Counted from the stretch's first letter, positions 1 to 9,316 are shown. The stretch: DNA of 40,545 bases from an uncultured Pelagibacteraceae bacterium (GCA_902528575.1 CABZSV010000006.1:1-40545); one strand, 5' to 3'. Numbers and translations: made by a program. Notes: generated by a model from the sequence alone, not told the origin.

Positions 1-1410
1 GGTGATGGAACTACTACTGCAACTATACTTGCGCAAGCAATTGTCAAAGAAGGTGTGAAGTATGTAACAGCTGGTATGAATCCTATGGATGTTAAAAGAG
101 GAATCGATGCTGCTGTAGAAACAGTAAAAGAAAGCCTTGTTGCATCTGCAAAAAAAGTTAAAGACAGTGATGAAATTGCACAAGTTGGTACAATTTCTGC
201 AAATGGTGATAAAGAAATCGGAACAATGATTGCAAAAGCAATGCAAAAAGTTGGAAACGAGGGTGTTATTACTGTTGAAGAAAATAAAGGTATTGAAACA
301 GAATTAGATGTAGTTGAAGGTATGCAGTTTGATAGAGGATATCTATCACCATACTTTATTACCAACAGTGATAAAATGACTACAGAACTAGATAACCCAT
401 TTATTTTATTACACGAAAAGAAATTAACTAATTTACAGCCAATGGTTCCTCTCTTAGAGGCTGTTGTTCAAGCTGGCAGACCACTTATGATTATTTCTGA
501 AGATGTTGAAGGTGAAGCTTTGGCAACTTTAGTTGTAAACAAACTAAGAGGTGGTTTAAAAGTTGTAGCTGTGAAAGCTCCAGGTTTTGGCGATAGAAGA
601 AAAGCTATGCTTGAGGATATTGCTATTTTAACTGGGGGTCAGGTTATATCTGAAGACTTAGGTATTAAACTTGAAAATGTTAAACTTGATGATCTTGGAT
701 CTTGTAAAAAGATAAAAGTTGATAAAGATAATAGTACTATTGTAAATGGAAGTGGTAAAAAATCTGACATCGAAGCTAGATGTGCATCTATCAAGCAACA
801 AGTTGAAGAAACTACTTCTGATTATGATAGAGAAAAACTTCAAGAGAGACTTGCTAAGTTAGCTGGTGGAGTTGCGGTAATTAAAGTTGGTGGTGCAACT
901 GAAGTTGAAGTTAAAGAAAGAAAAGATAGAGTTGAAGATGCTTTGAATGCAACTAGAGCTGCTGTTGAAGAAGGTATTGTTACTGGTGGTGGTTGTGCAC
1001 TTCTTTATGCTGCTCAAGAGCTTGATAAAGTTAAAGCAAAAGGTGATGACCAGAAAGCTGGTGTTGATCTTGTTAGAAAAGCATTAGAAGCTCCAATTAG
1101 ACAAATTACTAAAAATGCTGGTGTAGATGGTTCAGTAGTAGTTGGTAAATTATTAGAGCAGAAGAAAAAAACTAACGGTTACGATGCTCAAAACGAAGAG
1201 TATTGTGATATGTTTGCAAAAGGTATCATAGACCCAGTTAAAGTTGTTAGAACTGCCTTACAAGACGCTGCTTCAATTGCTGGATTATTAGTTACTACAG
1301 AAGCAATGATTGCTGACAAACCAGAGGAAAAAGATGCTGCTGGCGGTATGCCTGGTGGTATGCCTGGTGGTATGGGCGGCATGGGAGGAATGGGTGGAAT
1401 GGGAATGTAA
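1..1410 (+). CDS. groL: Chaperonin GroEL, 5'-truncated by window edge
   Basis: This is the large subunit of the ATP-driven GroEL/GroES folding chamber in the cytoplasm. The reading frame is open from base 1, so the gene runs in from outside. The first codons read GDGTTTAT, the nucleotide-binding loop that lies near residue 86 of E. coli GroEL, so about 85 N-terminal residues are missing. The first in-frame ATG in the window (55) is internal and is not the start. The apical and intermediate domains follow (for example the [10 protein letters not shown] stretch), then the returning equatorial domain ([13 protein letters not shown]). The protein ends in the Gly/Gly/Met tail typical of bacterial GroEL. 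A strong intrinsic terminator follows 27 nt after the stop, so groEL probably ends its operon. The promoter and groES would lie upstream, outside the window. Confidence 0.98.
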   Translation, partial: GDGTTTATILAQAIVKEGVKYVTAGMNPMDVKRGIDAAVETVKESLVASAKKVKDSDEIAQVGTISANGDKEIGTMIAKAMQKVGNEGVITVEENKGIETELDVVEGMQFDRGYLSPYFITNSDKMTTELDNPFILLHEKKLTNLQPMVPLLEAVVQAGRPLMIISEDVEGEALATLVVNKLRGGLKVVAVKAPGFGDRRKAMLEDIAILTGGQVISEDLGIKLENVKLDDLGSCKKIKVDKDNSTIVNGSGKKSDIEARCASIKQQVEETTSDYDREKLQERLAKLAGGVAVIKVGGATEVEVKERKDRVEDALNATRAAVEEGIVTGGGCALLYAAQELDKVKAKGDDQKAGVDLVRKALEAPIRQITKNAGVDGSVVVGKLLEQKKKTNGYDAQNEEYCDMFAKGIIDPVKVVRTALQDAASIAGLLVTTEAMIADKPEEKDAAGGMPGGMPGGMGGMGGMGGMGM

Positions 1411-1436
1411 TCCCTCATTTTCTAAAACAAAATTTA

Positions 1437-1465
1437 AAAGGCCATCTCAAGATGGCCTTTTTTTT
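1437..1465 (+). terminator. Rho-independent terminator of groEL
   Basis: A 10-bp perfect stem (AAAGGCCATC, bases 1437-1446, with GATGGCCTTT, 1451-1460) closes a TCAA tetraloop. The T run spans 1458-1465. It sits 27 nt after the groEL stop codon and is one of the clearest terminators in the window. Confidence 0.93.
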
Positions 1466-1480
1466 AAGTGAAGTTTAATC

Positions 1481-1597
1481 ATGTCAAAAAGATATAGTGG
1501 AAAATCATTTAAAGACTCGAGTGTTAAAAAAAAACCTAAATTGAGCTTTAAAGAAAAAAGAAAACTTAAAAAAGATAAACAAAAAAAGACAAATTAA
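1481..1597 (+). CDS. Possible 38-residue basic protein
   Basis: A short open frame ATG...TAA begins 15 nt after the groEL terminator T-run and ends 85 nt before typA. It encodes 38 residues (MSKRYSGKSFKDSS..., ending KDKQKKTN), about 40% Lys/Arg with no hydrophobic segment. A weak purine stretch (AAGTGAAG, 1466-1473) lies about 8 nt before the ATG. I do not recognise the family. In such an AT-rich genome an AAA-rich frame of this length can occur by chance. In its favour are the near-absence of other content in the gap and a soluble, strongly basic composition like small RNA- or ribosome-associated proteins. That functional resemblance is only a guess. Confidence 0.4.
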   Translation: MSKRYSGKSFKDSSVKKKPKLSFKEKRKLKKDKQKKTN

Positions 1598-1682
1598 TCC
1601 TGAATTTTGAAAATTATTCAAGCCAGTTATGAGTTTTTTTGAGTTTTAATATCCTTTTAAATATGTATAAGAGCCAGAATTT

Positions 1683-3509
1683 ATGAGCAATAATATCAGA
1701 AACATCACAATCATAGCCCATGTTGATCATGGCAAAACTACTCTAATTGATAATTTAATGAAACAGAGTGGTTCATTTAGAGATAATGAAGTAGTTGATG
1801 AAAGATTAATGGACTCAGGTGAGCTTGAAAAAGAAAGAGGAATTACAATTTTAGCAAAACCTGCTTCAATTAATTGGAACAATTCAAGAATAAATATAAT
1901 CGACACTCCAGGCCACCGAGATTTTGCAGCTGAAGTTGAAAGAGTTTTAAGTATGGCAGATGGAGCACTGTTATTAATTGACTCTGCAGAAGGTGTTATG
2001 CCTCAAACAAAATTTGTATTATCCAAAGCACTTAAACAAGGATTAAAACCAATTGTTGTTATTAATAAATTAGATAAAGCTGATCAAAGAGCTAATGAAG
2101 TTTTAGATGAAACATTTGATTTATTTGTGAGCTTAGATGCAAATGAAGAACAATTAGATTTTCCTGTTCTATATGCAAGTGGAAGATCAGGTTGGGCAGA
2201 TCATGAAGTTGATGGTCCAAGAGATAATTTAAATCCTTTGTTAGATTTAATTGTTGATCATGTAAAACCTGCTGAACTTGATAAAACTAAACCTTTTGCA
2301 ATGTTGTCAACGCTACTTTATGCAGATAGTTTTTTAGGAAGAAGTTTGGTTGGAAGAATTACACAAGGCACTGCAAAAGCTAATCAATCAATAAAAGCAA
2401 TCAATTTGAATGGTGAAAAAGTTGATGAAGGAAAATTAACAAAAATTTTTAGATATGAAGGAACTAAAAAGGTTCCAATAGATGTTGGTGAAGCTGGGGA
2501 TATTGTGGTTGTTGCTGGATTAGAGAAAGCAAATGTTGCTGATACCATATGTGACCTAGAGATTAATGAGCCAATCCCTGCGACACCAATAGATCCTCCT
2601 ACAATGTCAATTACGATTACTGTAAATACTTCACCTTTAGCTGGAACTGAAGGCAAAAAATTAACTAGCACCCAAATAAGAGATAGATTAGTTCAAGAAG
2701 CACAAAACAATGTTGGAATTACATTTTCAGAAAACGAGGGGAAAGACTCTTTTGTCGTAAGTGGTAGAGGTGAACTAATGTTAGAAATTCTTTTAACTCA
2801 AATGAGAAGAGAAGGTTTTGAAATGACAGTAAGCCCTCCAAAAGTATTATATAAAACCGACGAAAGTGGGAATAAACTTGAGCCAATTGAAGAAATTACT
2901 ATGGACCTTGATGAAGAACATTCATCAAAAGTAATTGACTCAATGAACAGAAGAAAAGGCAAACTAATTGAATTAAAAGATACTGGAACTAACAAAAAAA
3001 GATTAATTTTTCATGCACCTACTAGAGGCCTAATGGGGTACACAAGTAGATTTCTTACACTTACAAAAGGAAACGGCGTGATCAACAGAATATTTCATAG
3101 CTATGGTCCTTTTGAAGGAGAGATGGAAGGTAGAAGAAATGGTGCGTTAATTTCAATGGAGCAAGGAAAAGCTGTTGCATTTGCTATCTTCAACTTGCAG
3201 GCACGAGGGGAAATGTTTGTTACACATAATGACTCCGTTTATCCTGGAATGATTGTTGGTCTTTCGCCTAAACCAGGTGACATGATAATCAATGTAATGA
3301 AGGGTAAAAAATTGACCAACATGAGAACTCAGGGCACAGATGAGAATGTTGTACTTACACCTGTAAGAAAAATGTCGATTGCAGAACAACTAAGTATGCT
3401 TAATACAGATGAAGCTTTGGAGGTAACTCCAGACTCATGTAGATTGAGGAAAGCAATTCTTGATCCACACGAAAGAAAAAAAAGTGAAAAAGCTATAGCT
3501 GCTGCTTAA
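1683..3509 (+). CDS. typA: Translational GTPase TypA/BipA
   Basis: TypA (BipA) is a ribosome-binding GTPase of the EF-G superfamily, linked in other bacteria to ribosome assembly and to growth at low temperature or under stress. The 608-residue length is normal for the family. GTPase motifs are intact: G1 AHVDHGKTT (about 12-20), the RGITI switch (52-56), DTPGH (74-78) and NKLD (128-131). Domain II, the EF-G-like domains III and V (GRGELMLEILLTQMRREGFE around residues 364-383) and the BipA-specific C-terminal domain (TRGLMGYTSRFLTLTKGNG) follow. Its stop codon overlaps the stop of the convergent membrane-protein gene by 4 nt. No clear promoter was found in the 85 bp upstream, and no hairpin terminator exists at its 3' end. 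Confidence 0.97.
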   Translation: MSNNIRNITIIAHVDHGKTTLIDNLMKQSGSFRDNEVVDERLMDSGELEKERGITILAKPASINWNNSRINIIDTPGHRDFAAEVERVLSMADGALLLIDSAEGVMPQTKFVLSKALKQGLKPIVVINKLDKADQRANEVLDETFDLFVSLDANEEQLDFPVLYASGRSGWADHEVDGPRDNLNPLLDLIVDHVKPAELDKTKPFAMLSTLLYADSFLGRSLVGRITQGTAKANQSIKAINLNGEKVDEGKLTKIFRYEGTKKVPIDVGEAGDIVVVAGLEKANVADTICDLEINEPIPATPIDPPTMSITITVNTSPLAGTEGKKLTSTQIRDRLVQEAQNNVGITFSENEGKDSFVVSGRGELMLEILLTQMRREGFEMTVSPPKVLYKTDESGNKLEPIEEITMDLDEEHSSKVIDSMNRRKGKLIELKDTGTNKKRLIFHAPTRGLMGYTSRFLTLTKGNGVINRIFHSYGPFEGEMEGRRNGALISMEQGKAVAFAIFNLQARGEMFVTHNDSVYPGMIVGLSPKPGDMIINVMKGKKLTNMRTQGTDENVVLTPVRKMSIAEQLSMLNTDEALEVTPDSCRLRKAILDPHERKKSEKAIAAA

Positions 3510-4153
3510 TCAAAAGTTTTATCAACTAAATAAAGTCCCAAAGCAACGCAAGGACCTATACCGAATGCGAATAATAAAGTTCCAATACCAACCGTTCCTC
3601 CTAAATACCATCCAATACTAACAACTGAAATTTCTAATGTTGCTCTTACAACAGCTATAGGAAAATTAGTTACTTTTTGTAATCCTATCATCAATCCATC
3701 TCTAGGGCCGGCTCCTAAATTTGATACTAAATAAATACCCCCACCTATTCCAACAATAATTACAGAAATTAAGGCTAATAATAATTGATGAATATAATTT
3801 GAAGGTGTTGGAACATATTTGATACAAAGATCAATCATGATAGCAATTATCAAAGCATTAAAAATTGTTCCCATCCCTGGTTTTTGCCCAAGAGGGATCC
3901 ATAAAATTAAAACAGCAATACTTATTAATAATGTTATAGTTCCTATACTTAAATTAACATTTAAAGAAATACCTTGAGCTAAAACACTCCAAGGAGAGGC
4001 TCCTGTGAATGAAACAATTAACAATCCTTCACCTAATCCAAATAAAGACAAACCAAAACACAAGAAAAAAAATGTAGAAAACTTAGGTTTAAAATTAAAT
4101 GGTTTTTCTGAGCTCCATTTTACTTTTGGAATTTTTTTTATTTTTAAAAACAT
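3506..4153 (-). CDS. YczE/YitT-like integral membrane protein
   Basis: This 215-residue protein has about five hydrophobic segments and resembles the YczE/YyaS family of bacterial inner-membrane proteins of unknown transport role. Recognisable family signatures are a GASPWSVLAQGIS motif after the first helix, the related repeat LGAGPRDGLMIGLQ in the middle, and GTVGIGTLLFAFGIGP near the C-terminus. The paired GAxPxD/S motifs suggest an internal duplication, as in transporter-like folds. The N-terminal 25 residues are basic and cytoplasmic by the positive-inside rule. It is convergent with typA (TTAA shared by both stop codons) and divergent from the secreted protein at 4207 across 53 bp. Function is unknown. 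Family assignment rests on motif memory rather than a search. Confidence 0.75.
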   Translation of the reverse strand: MFLKIKKIPKVKWSSEKPFNFKPKFSTFFFLCFGLSLFGLGEGLLIVSFTGASPWSVLAQGISLNVNLSIGTITLLISIAVLILWIPLGQKPGMGTIFNALIIAIMIDLCIKYVPTPSNYIHQLLLALISVIIVGIGGGIYLVSNLGAGPRDGLMIGLQKVTNFPIAVVRATLEISVVSIGWYLGGTVGIGTLLFAFGIGPCVALGLYLVDKTFD

Positions 4154-4206
4154 AATTGTAATAAGCTATATCTATTAATAAAAAATTCTAATATTGTAAC
4201 CAGCAA

Positions 4207-4887
4207 ATGAAAAAGTTTGCAATTATTTTACTTGTTGTATTTTTCTCATCAATTTCTCTAGCTCATATAGGTCATTATAACAAATTTGACAAAATAGAAA
4301 TGGAGATCTTGAGAAATGATGAAGTAATTGGGTATAACAATTATTATTTTAAAAGAGATGGTGAAAAAACGATAGTAAAAAATCAATATAAATTTGAGGT
4401 AAAATTACTATCAGCAACAATATTTAAAGTAGAGGGGTTTGGAGAAGAAATTTATTTTAAAGATAATTTAATATCTTTTCAATCAAAGACACTTCAAAAT
4501 AAAAAAGAAAAATTTGTAAACTTAAAACTAGATAAAAATAATAAAAAGTTTGATATCAAGGGATCATCATATTCAGGTGAAGCTTCTATTAAAAATATTA
4601 TTGGAAATTGGTGGAGCCACAAAATTTTACAAGCTGAAAGCCAAATAAGTCCTATTTCTGGAAGTATAAAAGAACAAATAGTTACTTTTATTGGTAAGGA
4701 AAATATATCAATTAATGGCAAACAATACGAAACCGATCATTTCAAACTTACATCTAAAGATATGTCACTTCCTGAAGATAAAAAATTAAATTTTGATATT
4801 TGGCTTGATAAAAAAACTTCGGTTATCATCAAAGTTACATATGAGAGAATGGGAAATTGGGAATATCGTTTAAAAAATCTTAAATAA
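4207..4887 (+). CDS. Secreted DUF6134-like protein
   Basis: This 226-residue protein has a clear Sec signal peptide (MKKFAIILLVVFFSSISLA, cleavage after the Ala at about 19), so the mature protein should be periplasmic or envelope-associated. The mature part is beta-rich with a repeated pattern of short strands (for example GYNNYYFKRDGE) and ends in a GNWEYRLKNLK motif. These resemble proteins annotated as DUF6134 or DUF3108-like, probably beta-barrel or lipocalin-like folds that may bind a hydrophobic ligand. No catalytic motif is visible. The neighbours are head-to-head with a membrane protein and tail-to-tail with the flavoprotein at 4890, so context gives no function. Confidence 0.65.
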   Translation: MKKFAIILLVVFFSSISLAHIGHYNKFDKIEMEILRNDEVIGYNNYYFKRDGEKTIVKNQYKFEVKLLSATIFKVEGFGEEIYFKDNLISFQSKTLQNKKEKFVNLKLDKNNKKFDIKGSSYSGEASIKNIIGNWWSHKILQAESQISPISGSIKEQIVTFIGKENISINGKQYETDHFKLTSKDMSLPEDKKLNFDIWLDKKTSVIIKVTYERMGNWEYRLKNLK

Positions 4888-4889
4888 AA

Positions 4890-5861
4890 TTATTTATTTA
4901 TTTTTTTATAAAGATCATTTGCACTTATCCATCCAGCTTCTACTCTAGGACCTACAAACCAATCAGCACACACACCTAAATTTAATTTAGTATTCCAATA
5001 ACTTTTAACTTTTAAGGGTCTTGAATTTGAGGAATATTTCCAACCATGATTTAATGAAGTTAGTATTTTTGTTTTTTTAATTTCAGTAAGTTTAAAAAAT
5101 CGATCAATCAAAATATTTGAATTTTTTTCTTTATTTTCTCTATTTTTATTTATTTTTTTATTTGCCCATAAGTTTGTGCTTTGTAATGTCCATAAATCAT
5201 TATTACTTTTAAATCTTTTTTTACTGTTTTCTTTAGCTGCCCATCCTAAAATTTTGTCATCAAATAAATAACTTGACACATTTTTATTAGTTTTTTTTAT
5301 TTCAATCATGACTGTAATGTTTGCATCCATTTTGATTTTTTGTTTAATGAATGGATCCTTAATAAATTGTTTTGACAATTTTTTTAATTGTGGGAAAGGA
5401 CAAGTTAATATTAATTTATCATAATATTTTGTTTGATTATTCTTAAAATCTAATTTCCATTTATTTTTAATATATTTAATCTGCTCTAACTCACTTTGAA
5501 AATTACATTTTAGATTCTTTATTAAATGTTTACTAATATCATTATTGCCTTTGCAGCCAATTATTTTAACATGATTTTTATTTTCTTTTTTTAATTTGTT
5601 TAAAAAAATATGTTTACCATTCCATTTTTTTAAAATTTTTTTTTTACATAATTTTTCAAGAAATTTTTTAAATTTAATTGATTTAGGAGAAATATATTGT
5701 GCACCATGGTCAAATCCTTTTGTCTTATTTAATCTTTTAAAAGAAGATCTACCACCTGGACCTCGGGCTTTGTCATAAATGTGTACAGAATTTTTTTTAC
5801 TTAATAAATTAGCTATTGTTGCTCCAGAAATTCCAGAGCCAATTACACAATAACTACTCAT
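4890..5861 (-). CDS. Renalase-like FAD-dependent oxidoreductase
   Basis: This 323-residue flavoprotein starts with a Rossmann dinucleotide-binding motif (VIGSGISGATIANLL, about 6-20), then the conserved KARGPGGRSSF segment and the DHGAQYI motif typical of the renalase/amine-oxidase-like FAD family. The C-terminal GVCADWFVGPRVEAGW stretch is the FAD-contacting end signature. The usual chemistry is oxidation of an amine or of an aberrant reduced nicotinamide. The real substrate cannot be read from sequence. It is the third gene of a minus-strand operon after tldD and pmbA, and its ATG overlaps the pmbA stop by 4 nt. It has no signal peptide, so it is cytoplasmic. The Lys/Asn-rich middle (residues 100-250) is poorly conserved in appearance. 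Confidence 0.8.
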   Translation of the reverse strand: MSSYCVIGSGISGATIANLLSKKNSVHIYDKARGPGGRSSFKRLNKTKGFDHGAQYISPKSIKFKKFLEKLCKKKILKKWNGKHIFLNKLKKENKNHVKIIGCKGNNDISKHLIKNLKCNFQSELEQIKYIKNKWKLDFKNNQTKYYDKLILTCPFPQLKKLSKQFIKDPFIKQKIKMDANITVMIEIKKTNKNVSSYLFDDKILGWAAKENSKKRFKSNNDLWTLQSTNLWANKKINKNRENKEKNSNILIDRFFKLTEIKKTKILTSLNHGWKYSSNSRPLKVKSYWNTKLNLGVCADWFVGPRVEAGWISANDLYKKINK

Positions 5862-7174
5862 TTTCCTGCAACAGTCATACCCTCTATCATCATAGTTGGT
5901 GAATTGACTGAATATTCGAATTCTAAATCATTTGCTAAAATTATATTTTTGAACATATCCTTAAAATTACCAGCAATTGTTATTTCATTAACGGGATATT
6001 TAAATTCGCCATCTTCAACTAAAAAACCAGTAGCCCCTACTGAATAATCTCCTGTTACAAGATTAGATCCGTGGCCAATAGTTTCAGTAATATAAAGACT
6101 TCTTGAATTTTTTTTCATAATATCTTCATAGCTTATATTTCCTTTTTCAAAATATAAATTGGTAATTCCACCACTTCTTCCATTTGATTTTAAATTTAAT
6201 TTTTTTCCATTGTAAGTATCGACAAGATAATTTTTAAGTATTCCATTCTCTATGAGTTGTAATGTATTTGAATTTACACCTTCTGAATCAAAATTTTGAG
6301 AACCCATTCCTTTAATTATATCTGGTTTATCAATTACATTTATCGAATTAGCAAAAACCTGTTGGTCAATTTTATCTTTTAAAAACGAGGTACCTCTTGC
6401 AATTGCAGAGGCAGATATTGCACTTGCAAAAGCACTTAACATTCCCTTTGAAATTCTTTTATCAAAAATTATGCTAATCTTCTCACTTCCAATTTTCTTA
6501 GGACTCAATTTTCTAATAGTTTGCTTGGCAGCTTTATTTCCGAGTTCTGTTGCTTGCTTAATATCAGACAAATGACGTTTGCTAGAAAATTCGTAGTCTC
6601 TTTCCATGCTATTTTCATCTTTTGCAACTGTTACACAAGAAGCAGCAAAAGAAGAAGTTTTATAACCGTCACAGAAACCATCACTATTAGCTAATATAAA
6701 ATTTGACTTATTTTCAGTGAAACTAGATTCTGTATTTATGATTTGTTTATCAGATGAAGCGGACTCCTCTAATTCTTTTAAATATTTTATTTTTTTATCG
6801 TTTTCGAATCTCGTTTCATCATACAAATTAAGGCTACTAATTTGTTTGGCCAATAAATTTTTATCAGGCAAAGAATTAAATTCATCCTCTGGTGTAATTT
6901 TTGTAGTTTCAAAGCACTTTTCAATTAAAGTTTTTATATTTTCATTTAGTAAATTTGATGATGAAATTGATGACCTTCTTTTACCTAAATAAGTTTCTAT
7001 ACTTAATGCCAATCCATCTGATCTATCTGAGGCTTCTAGGGATTTATTTCTAAAATTAACTGTTTCTGAAATTGAGTGACCAACTGTAACACTTGCATCA
7101 GTTGCTCCCATTTTTTTTGCCAAATCTAAACAATATGAAGCTTTAGATTTTAGAAATTCTTGATCCTTAACCAT
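5858..7174 (-). CDS. pmbA: TldE/PmbA subunit of the TldD/TldE metalloprotease
   Basis: PmbA (TldE) is the partner of TldD in a heteromeric cytoplasmic metalloprotease that, in other bacteria, trims unfolded peptides, processes microcin precursors and degrades the CcdA antitoxin. At 438 residues it is normal length. It carries the family fold signatures (an RNKSLEASDRSDGLALSIET-like N-terminal strand set, a central GMGSQNFDSEGVNS segment, the GHGSNLVTGDYSVGATGF stretch) and ends with the conserved SPTMMIEGMTVAG. As expected for the TldE subunit it lacks the zinc HExxxH motif, which is in TldD. It lies 6 nt downstream of tldD and overlaps the flavoprotein gene by 4 nt, so the three should be co-translated. 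Confidence 0.93.
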   Translation of the reverse strand: MVKDQEFLKSKASYCLDLAKKMGATDASVTVGHSISETVNFRNKSLEASDRSDGLALSIETYLGKRRSSISSSNLLNENIKTLIEKCFETTKITPEDEFNSLPDKNLLAKQISSLNLYDETRFENDKKIKYLKELEESASSDKQIINTESSFTENKSNFILANSDGFCDGYKTSSFAASCVTVAKDENSMERDYEFSSKRHLSDIKQATELGNKAAKQTIRKLSPKKIGSEKISIIFDKRISKGMLSAFASAISASAIARGTSFLKDKIDQQVFANSINVIDKPDIIKGMGSQNFDSEGVNSNTLQLIENGILKNYLVDTYNGKKLNLKSNGRSGGITNLYFEKGNISYEDIMKKNSRSLYITETIGHGSNLVTGDYSVGATGFLVEDGEFKYPVNEITIAGNFKDMFKNIILANDLEFEYSVNSPTMMIEGMTVAGK

Positions 7175-7180
7175 AATATT

Positions 7181-8593
7181 TTAAAGTTTTGTTCCACCAA
7201 CTGTCATTTTATCGATCAAAATTGAAGGTTGAGCGACTCCCACAGGAACTCCTTGTCCTGCTTTTCCACAAGTTCCTATGCCTGGGTCTAACATCATATC
7301 ATTTCCTACCATCGATACTTCTTTAAGTATTGATGGTCCGTCACCAATAAGTGTCGCGCCTTTAATTGGAGATCCAATTTTACCATTATTAATTTCGTAA
7401 GCTTCAGTACAATTAAATACAAATTTTCCAGAAGTAATATCTACCTGGCCACCTCCAAAACTTACTGCAAAAATTCCTTTATCAACAGATTTGATCATTT
7501 CATCTTGAGTTTGATTGCCACTCAACATCATTGTGTTTCTCATTCTTGGCAATACAATATGTCTATAATTTTCTCTTCTTCCAGATCCGGTAGATTTTGT
7601 ATTCATTAATCTTGCATTATGTCTGTCTTGCATAAAATTTTTGAGAATACCATTTTCAATTAGAACAGTTCGCTCAGTTGGCGTTCCCTCATCATCAATA
7701 GTTAAACTGCCTCTTCTATTATCTATTGTACCATCATCAACAATTGTTACCCCCTCACTTGCAACTTTTTCTCCAATAAGATCATGAAATGCTGATGTTT
7801 TTTTTCTATTAAAATCTCCTTCTAGACCATGACCGATTGCTTCATGAATTAATATAGCAGGCCAACCAGGTCCTAAGACTACTTTCATCTCACCAGCAGG
7901 TGCTGGTTTGCTTTCTAAATTTACTGATGCAATTCTAAAGGCCTCTTCACAAACATTTTTCCAATTATCATTTTTTAAATAATCGTCATAAGATTGTCTG
8001 CCACCAATTCCATATACTCCCGTTTCTTTTCTTCCATTTTTTTCCAACATTACAGAGACATTAAATCTAATTAATGGACGTACATCGGTGAGTGCTTCTC
8101 CACCTGATCGAATAATTTCAATTGATTTTTGCTCACCAGCAAAACTAGCAGTCACTTGTTTTACTGATCCATCTTTTTTTCTTAAAAAATCATTTACTTT
8201 ATTTAAAACTTCTAATTTCGAGTCTAAAGATTTTTGTTCAATTGGATTAATATCTTCATAAAATTTTTTATTAGATTTTGGAATTTCATGATTATATGTG
8301 CCTTTAATTGATTTAAGAGTTGATTTAAGATTTTCTGAGGAATTTTTTAATGAATCTTTTGATATTTCGTTAGAATATGAATAAGCAACAACCTCGTTTG
8401 AGATAGCTCTGAAGCCAAATCCTAAATCAGAACTATAGTTTGAGCTTTTTATTTTATTATCATCTAACACAATTGACTCTGATTTTGACTCCTCTAAATA
8501 AAGCTCACCATCATCACAATTATTTAGTGTATCAGATACTATTTTATCTGCATCTTGTCTTGTTAAATCAGATTTGTTAAAGAAATTACTCAT
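7181..8593 (-). CDS. tldD: TldD zinc metalloprotease subunit
   Basis: TldD is the catalytic subunit of the TldD/TldE protease. The 470-residue protein carries the HExxxH zinc motif as HEAIGH at residues 250-255, inside the conserved stretch GWPAILIHEAIGHGLEGD. The C-terminal part keeps other family signatures (GSGRRENYRH, GGGQVDITSGKFVFN, MLDPGIGTCGKAGQGVPV). It is the first gene of a three-gene minus operon with pmbA and a flavoprotein. The start ATG at 8593 is preceded by a possible promoter with -35 TTGAAA (8627-8622) and -10 TATTTA (8605-8600), 16-nt spacer. If real, transcription would begin within a few bases of the ATG, implying a leaderless message. That promoter is only an inference. 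Confidence 0.95.
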   Translation of the reverse strand: MSNFFNKSDLTRQDADKIVSDTLNNCDDGELYLEESKSESIVLDDNKIKSSNYSSDLGFGFRAISNEVVAYSYSNEISKDSLKNSSENLKSTLKSIKGTYNHEIPKSNKKFYEDINPIEQKSLDSKLEVLNKVNDFLRKKDGSVKQVTASFAGEQKSIEIIRSGGEALTDVRPLIRFNVSVMLEKNGRKETGVYGIGGRQSYDDYLKNDNWKNVCEEAFRIASVNLESKPAPAGEMKVVLGPGWPAILIHEAIGHGLEGDFNRKKTSAFHDLIGEKVASEGVTIVDDGTIDNRRGSLTIDDEGTPTERTVLIENGILKNFMQDRHNARLMNTKSTGSGRRENYRHIVLPRMRNTMMLSGNQTQDEMIKSVDKGIFAVSFGGGQVDITSGKFVFNCTEAYEINNGKIGSPIKGATLIGDGPSILKEVSMVGNDMMLDPGIGTCGKAGQGVPVGVAQPSILIDKMTVGGTKL

Positions 8594-8678
8594 TCATCTT
8601 AAATAGTGGTTTGTTGATAATTTTCAACTGATCATTTTACGCATGTACAATTTAATACTAAAAGTTAATTATTATTAA

Positions 8679-9026
8679 ATGAAAGTATTTTTTAATAACT
8701 CTTGTAAAATCTGTAGATCAGAAATTAACTTATATAAAAAAGAAAATATTAAAGATATTGACTGGATAGATATTACAAATAATTCAGATGCTGAAAAAGA
8801 AACATCTAGAAATGACAAAGAATTATTAAGAAGATTGCATGTTAAGGAGAATGGTAAAATTATTGAAGGCGCGGAGGCATTTCTTTATGTTTGGAAAAAA
8901 ATTCCAAAATATAAATTCTTATATAAATTTTTTAAACTACCAATAATTTTCACAATCTTTAAATATGGGTATGAAATAATTGCCTTTTTTTTATATTTGA
9001 AAAATAAAAAACAACTCAAAAACTAG
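8679..9026 (+). CDS. DCC-family thiol-disulfide oxidoreductase-like protein (DUF393)
   Basis: This is a 115-residue thioredoxin-fold-like protein with the N-terminal CxxC motif of the DCC/DUF393 family (MKVFFNNSCKICRSEI; Cys at 9 and 12). The family usually reads DGxCxxC. Here the Asp of that motif is replaced by Asn (NNSC). Further family features are the IDWIDIT strand and the GAEAFLYVWKKIP helix, where DCC proteins typically have GxxAFxxLW. The last 40 residues contain one hydrophobic segment that may sit at the membrane. Redox substrate is unknown. The gene stands alone: it is divergent from tldD over 85 bp and overlaps the convergent membrane-protein gene by 4 nt (CTAG shared by both stops). 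Confidence 0.8.
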   Translation: MKVFFNNSCKICRSEINLYKKENIKDIDWIDITNNSDAEKETSRNDKELLRRLHVKENGKIIEGAEAFLYVWKKIPKYKFLYKFFKLPIIFTIFKYGYEIIAFFLYLKNKKQLKN

Positions 9027-9316
9027 GTTAAGAAAAATATTAAAAATTCACTTAGTAAAGACATAGATAACAAGAACATTATTAATAAAATTGAGTACAT
9101 TAGAGTTATAACTCTATTTCTTTTTCTTCTCAGTCTAACGAAAGTTTTATCATCAAGATCTGAGATATCTCTTTCACCTATAACTGGATAATCATAACTC
9201 CATCGCCAAGTAGACTGACCTAATCTAGAGTCGAGACTATTAAAATATCTTATCCATGCAAGAACATATCTAAATACTAAATATAAAATTATCATTAATG
9301 CAGATGAAAATAACAT
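9023..9316 (-). CDS. Small two-helix membrane protein, unknown
   Basis: This 97-residue protein has an N-terminal hydrophobic helix (about 2-20) and a C-terminal one (about 70-96), separated by a charged segment with DSRLGQSTWRWSYDYP and a basic RLRRKRNR patch just before the second helix. I do not recognise the family. The positive patch suggests the central loop is cytoplasmic. It lies 30 nt downstream of the lysine-rich coiled-coil gene on the same strand, so co-transcription is plausible. It shares its stop with the convergent DCC gene. Confidence 0.6.
   Translation of the reverse strand: MLFSSALMIILYLVFRYVLAWIRYFNSLDSRLGQSTWRWSYDYPVIGERDISDLDDKTFVRLRRKRNRVITLMYSILLIMFLLSMSLLSEFLIFFLT

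Noticed and set aside
1188-1418. Proline/isoleucine-rich minus-strand frame opposite the groEL tail
   Set aside because: It is the antisense of the Gly-Gly-Met repeat; the sense gene is certain and the frame has no independent support.
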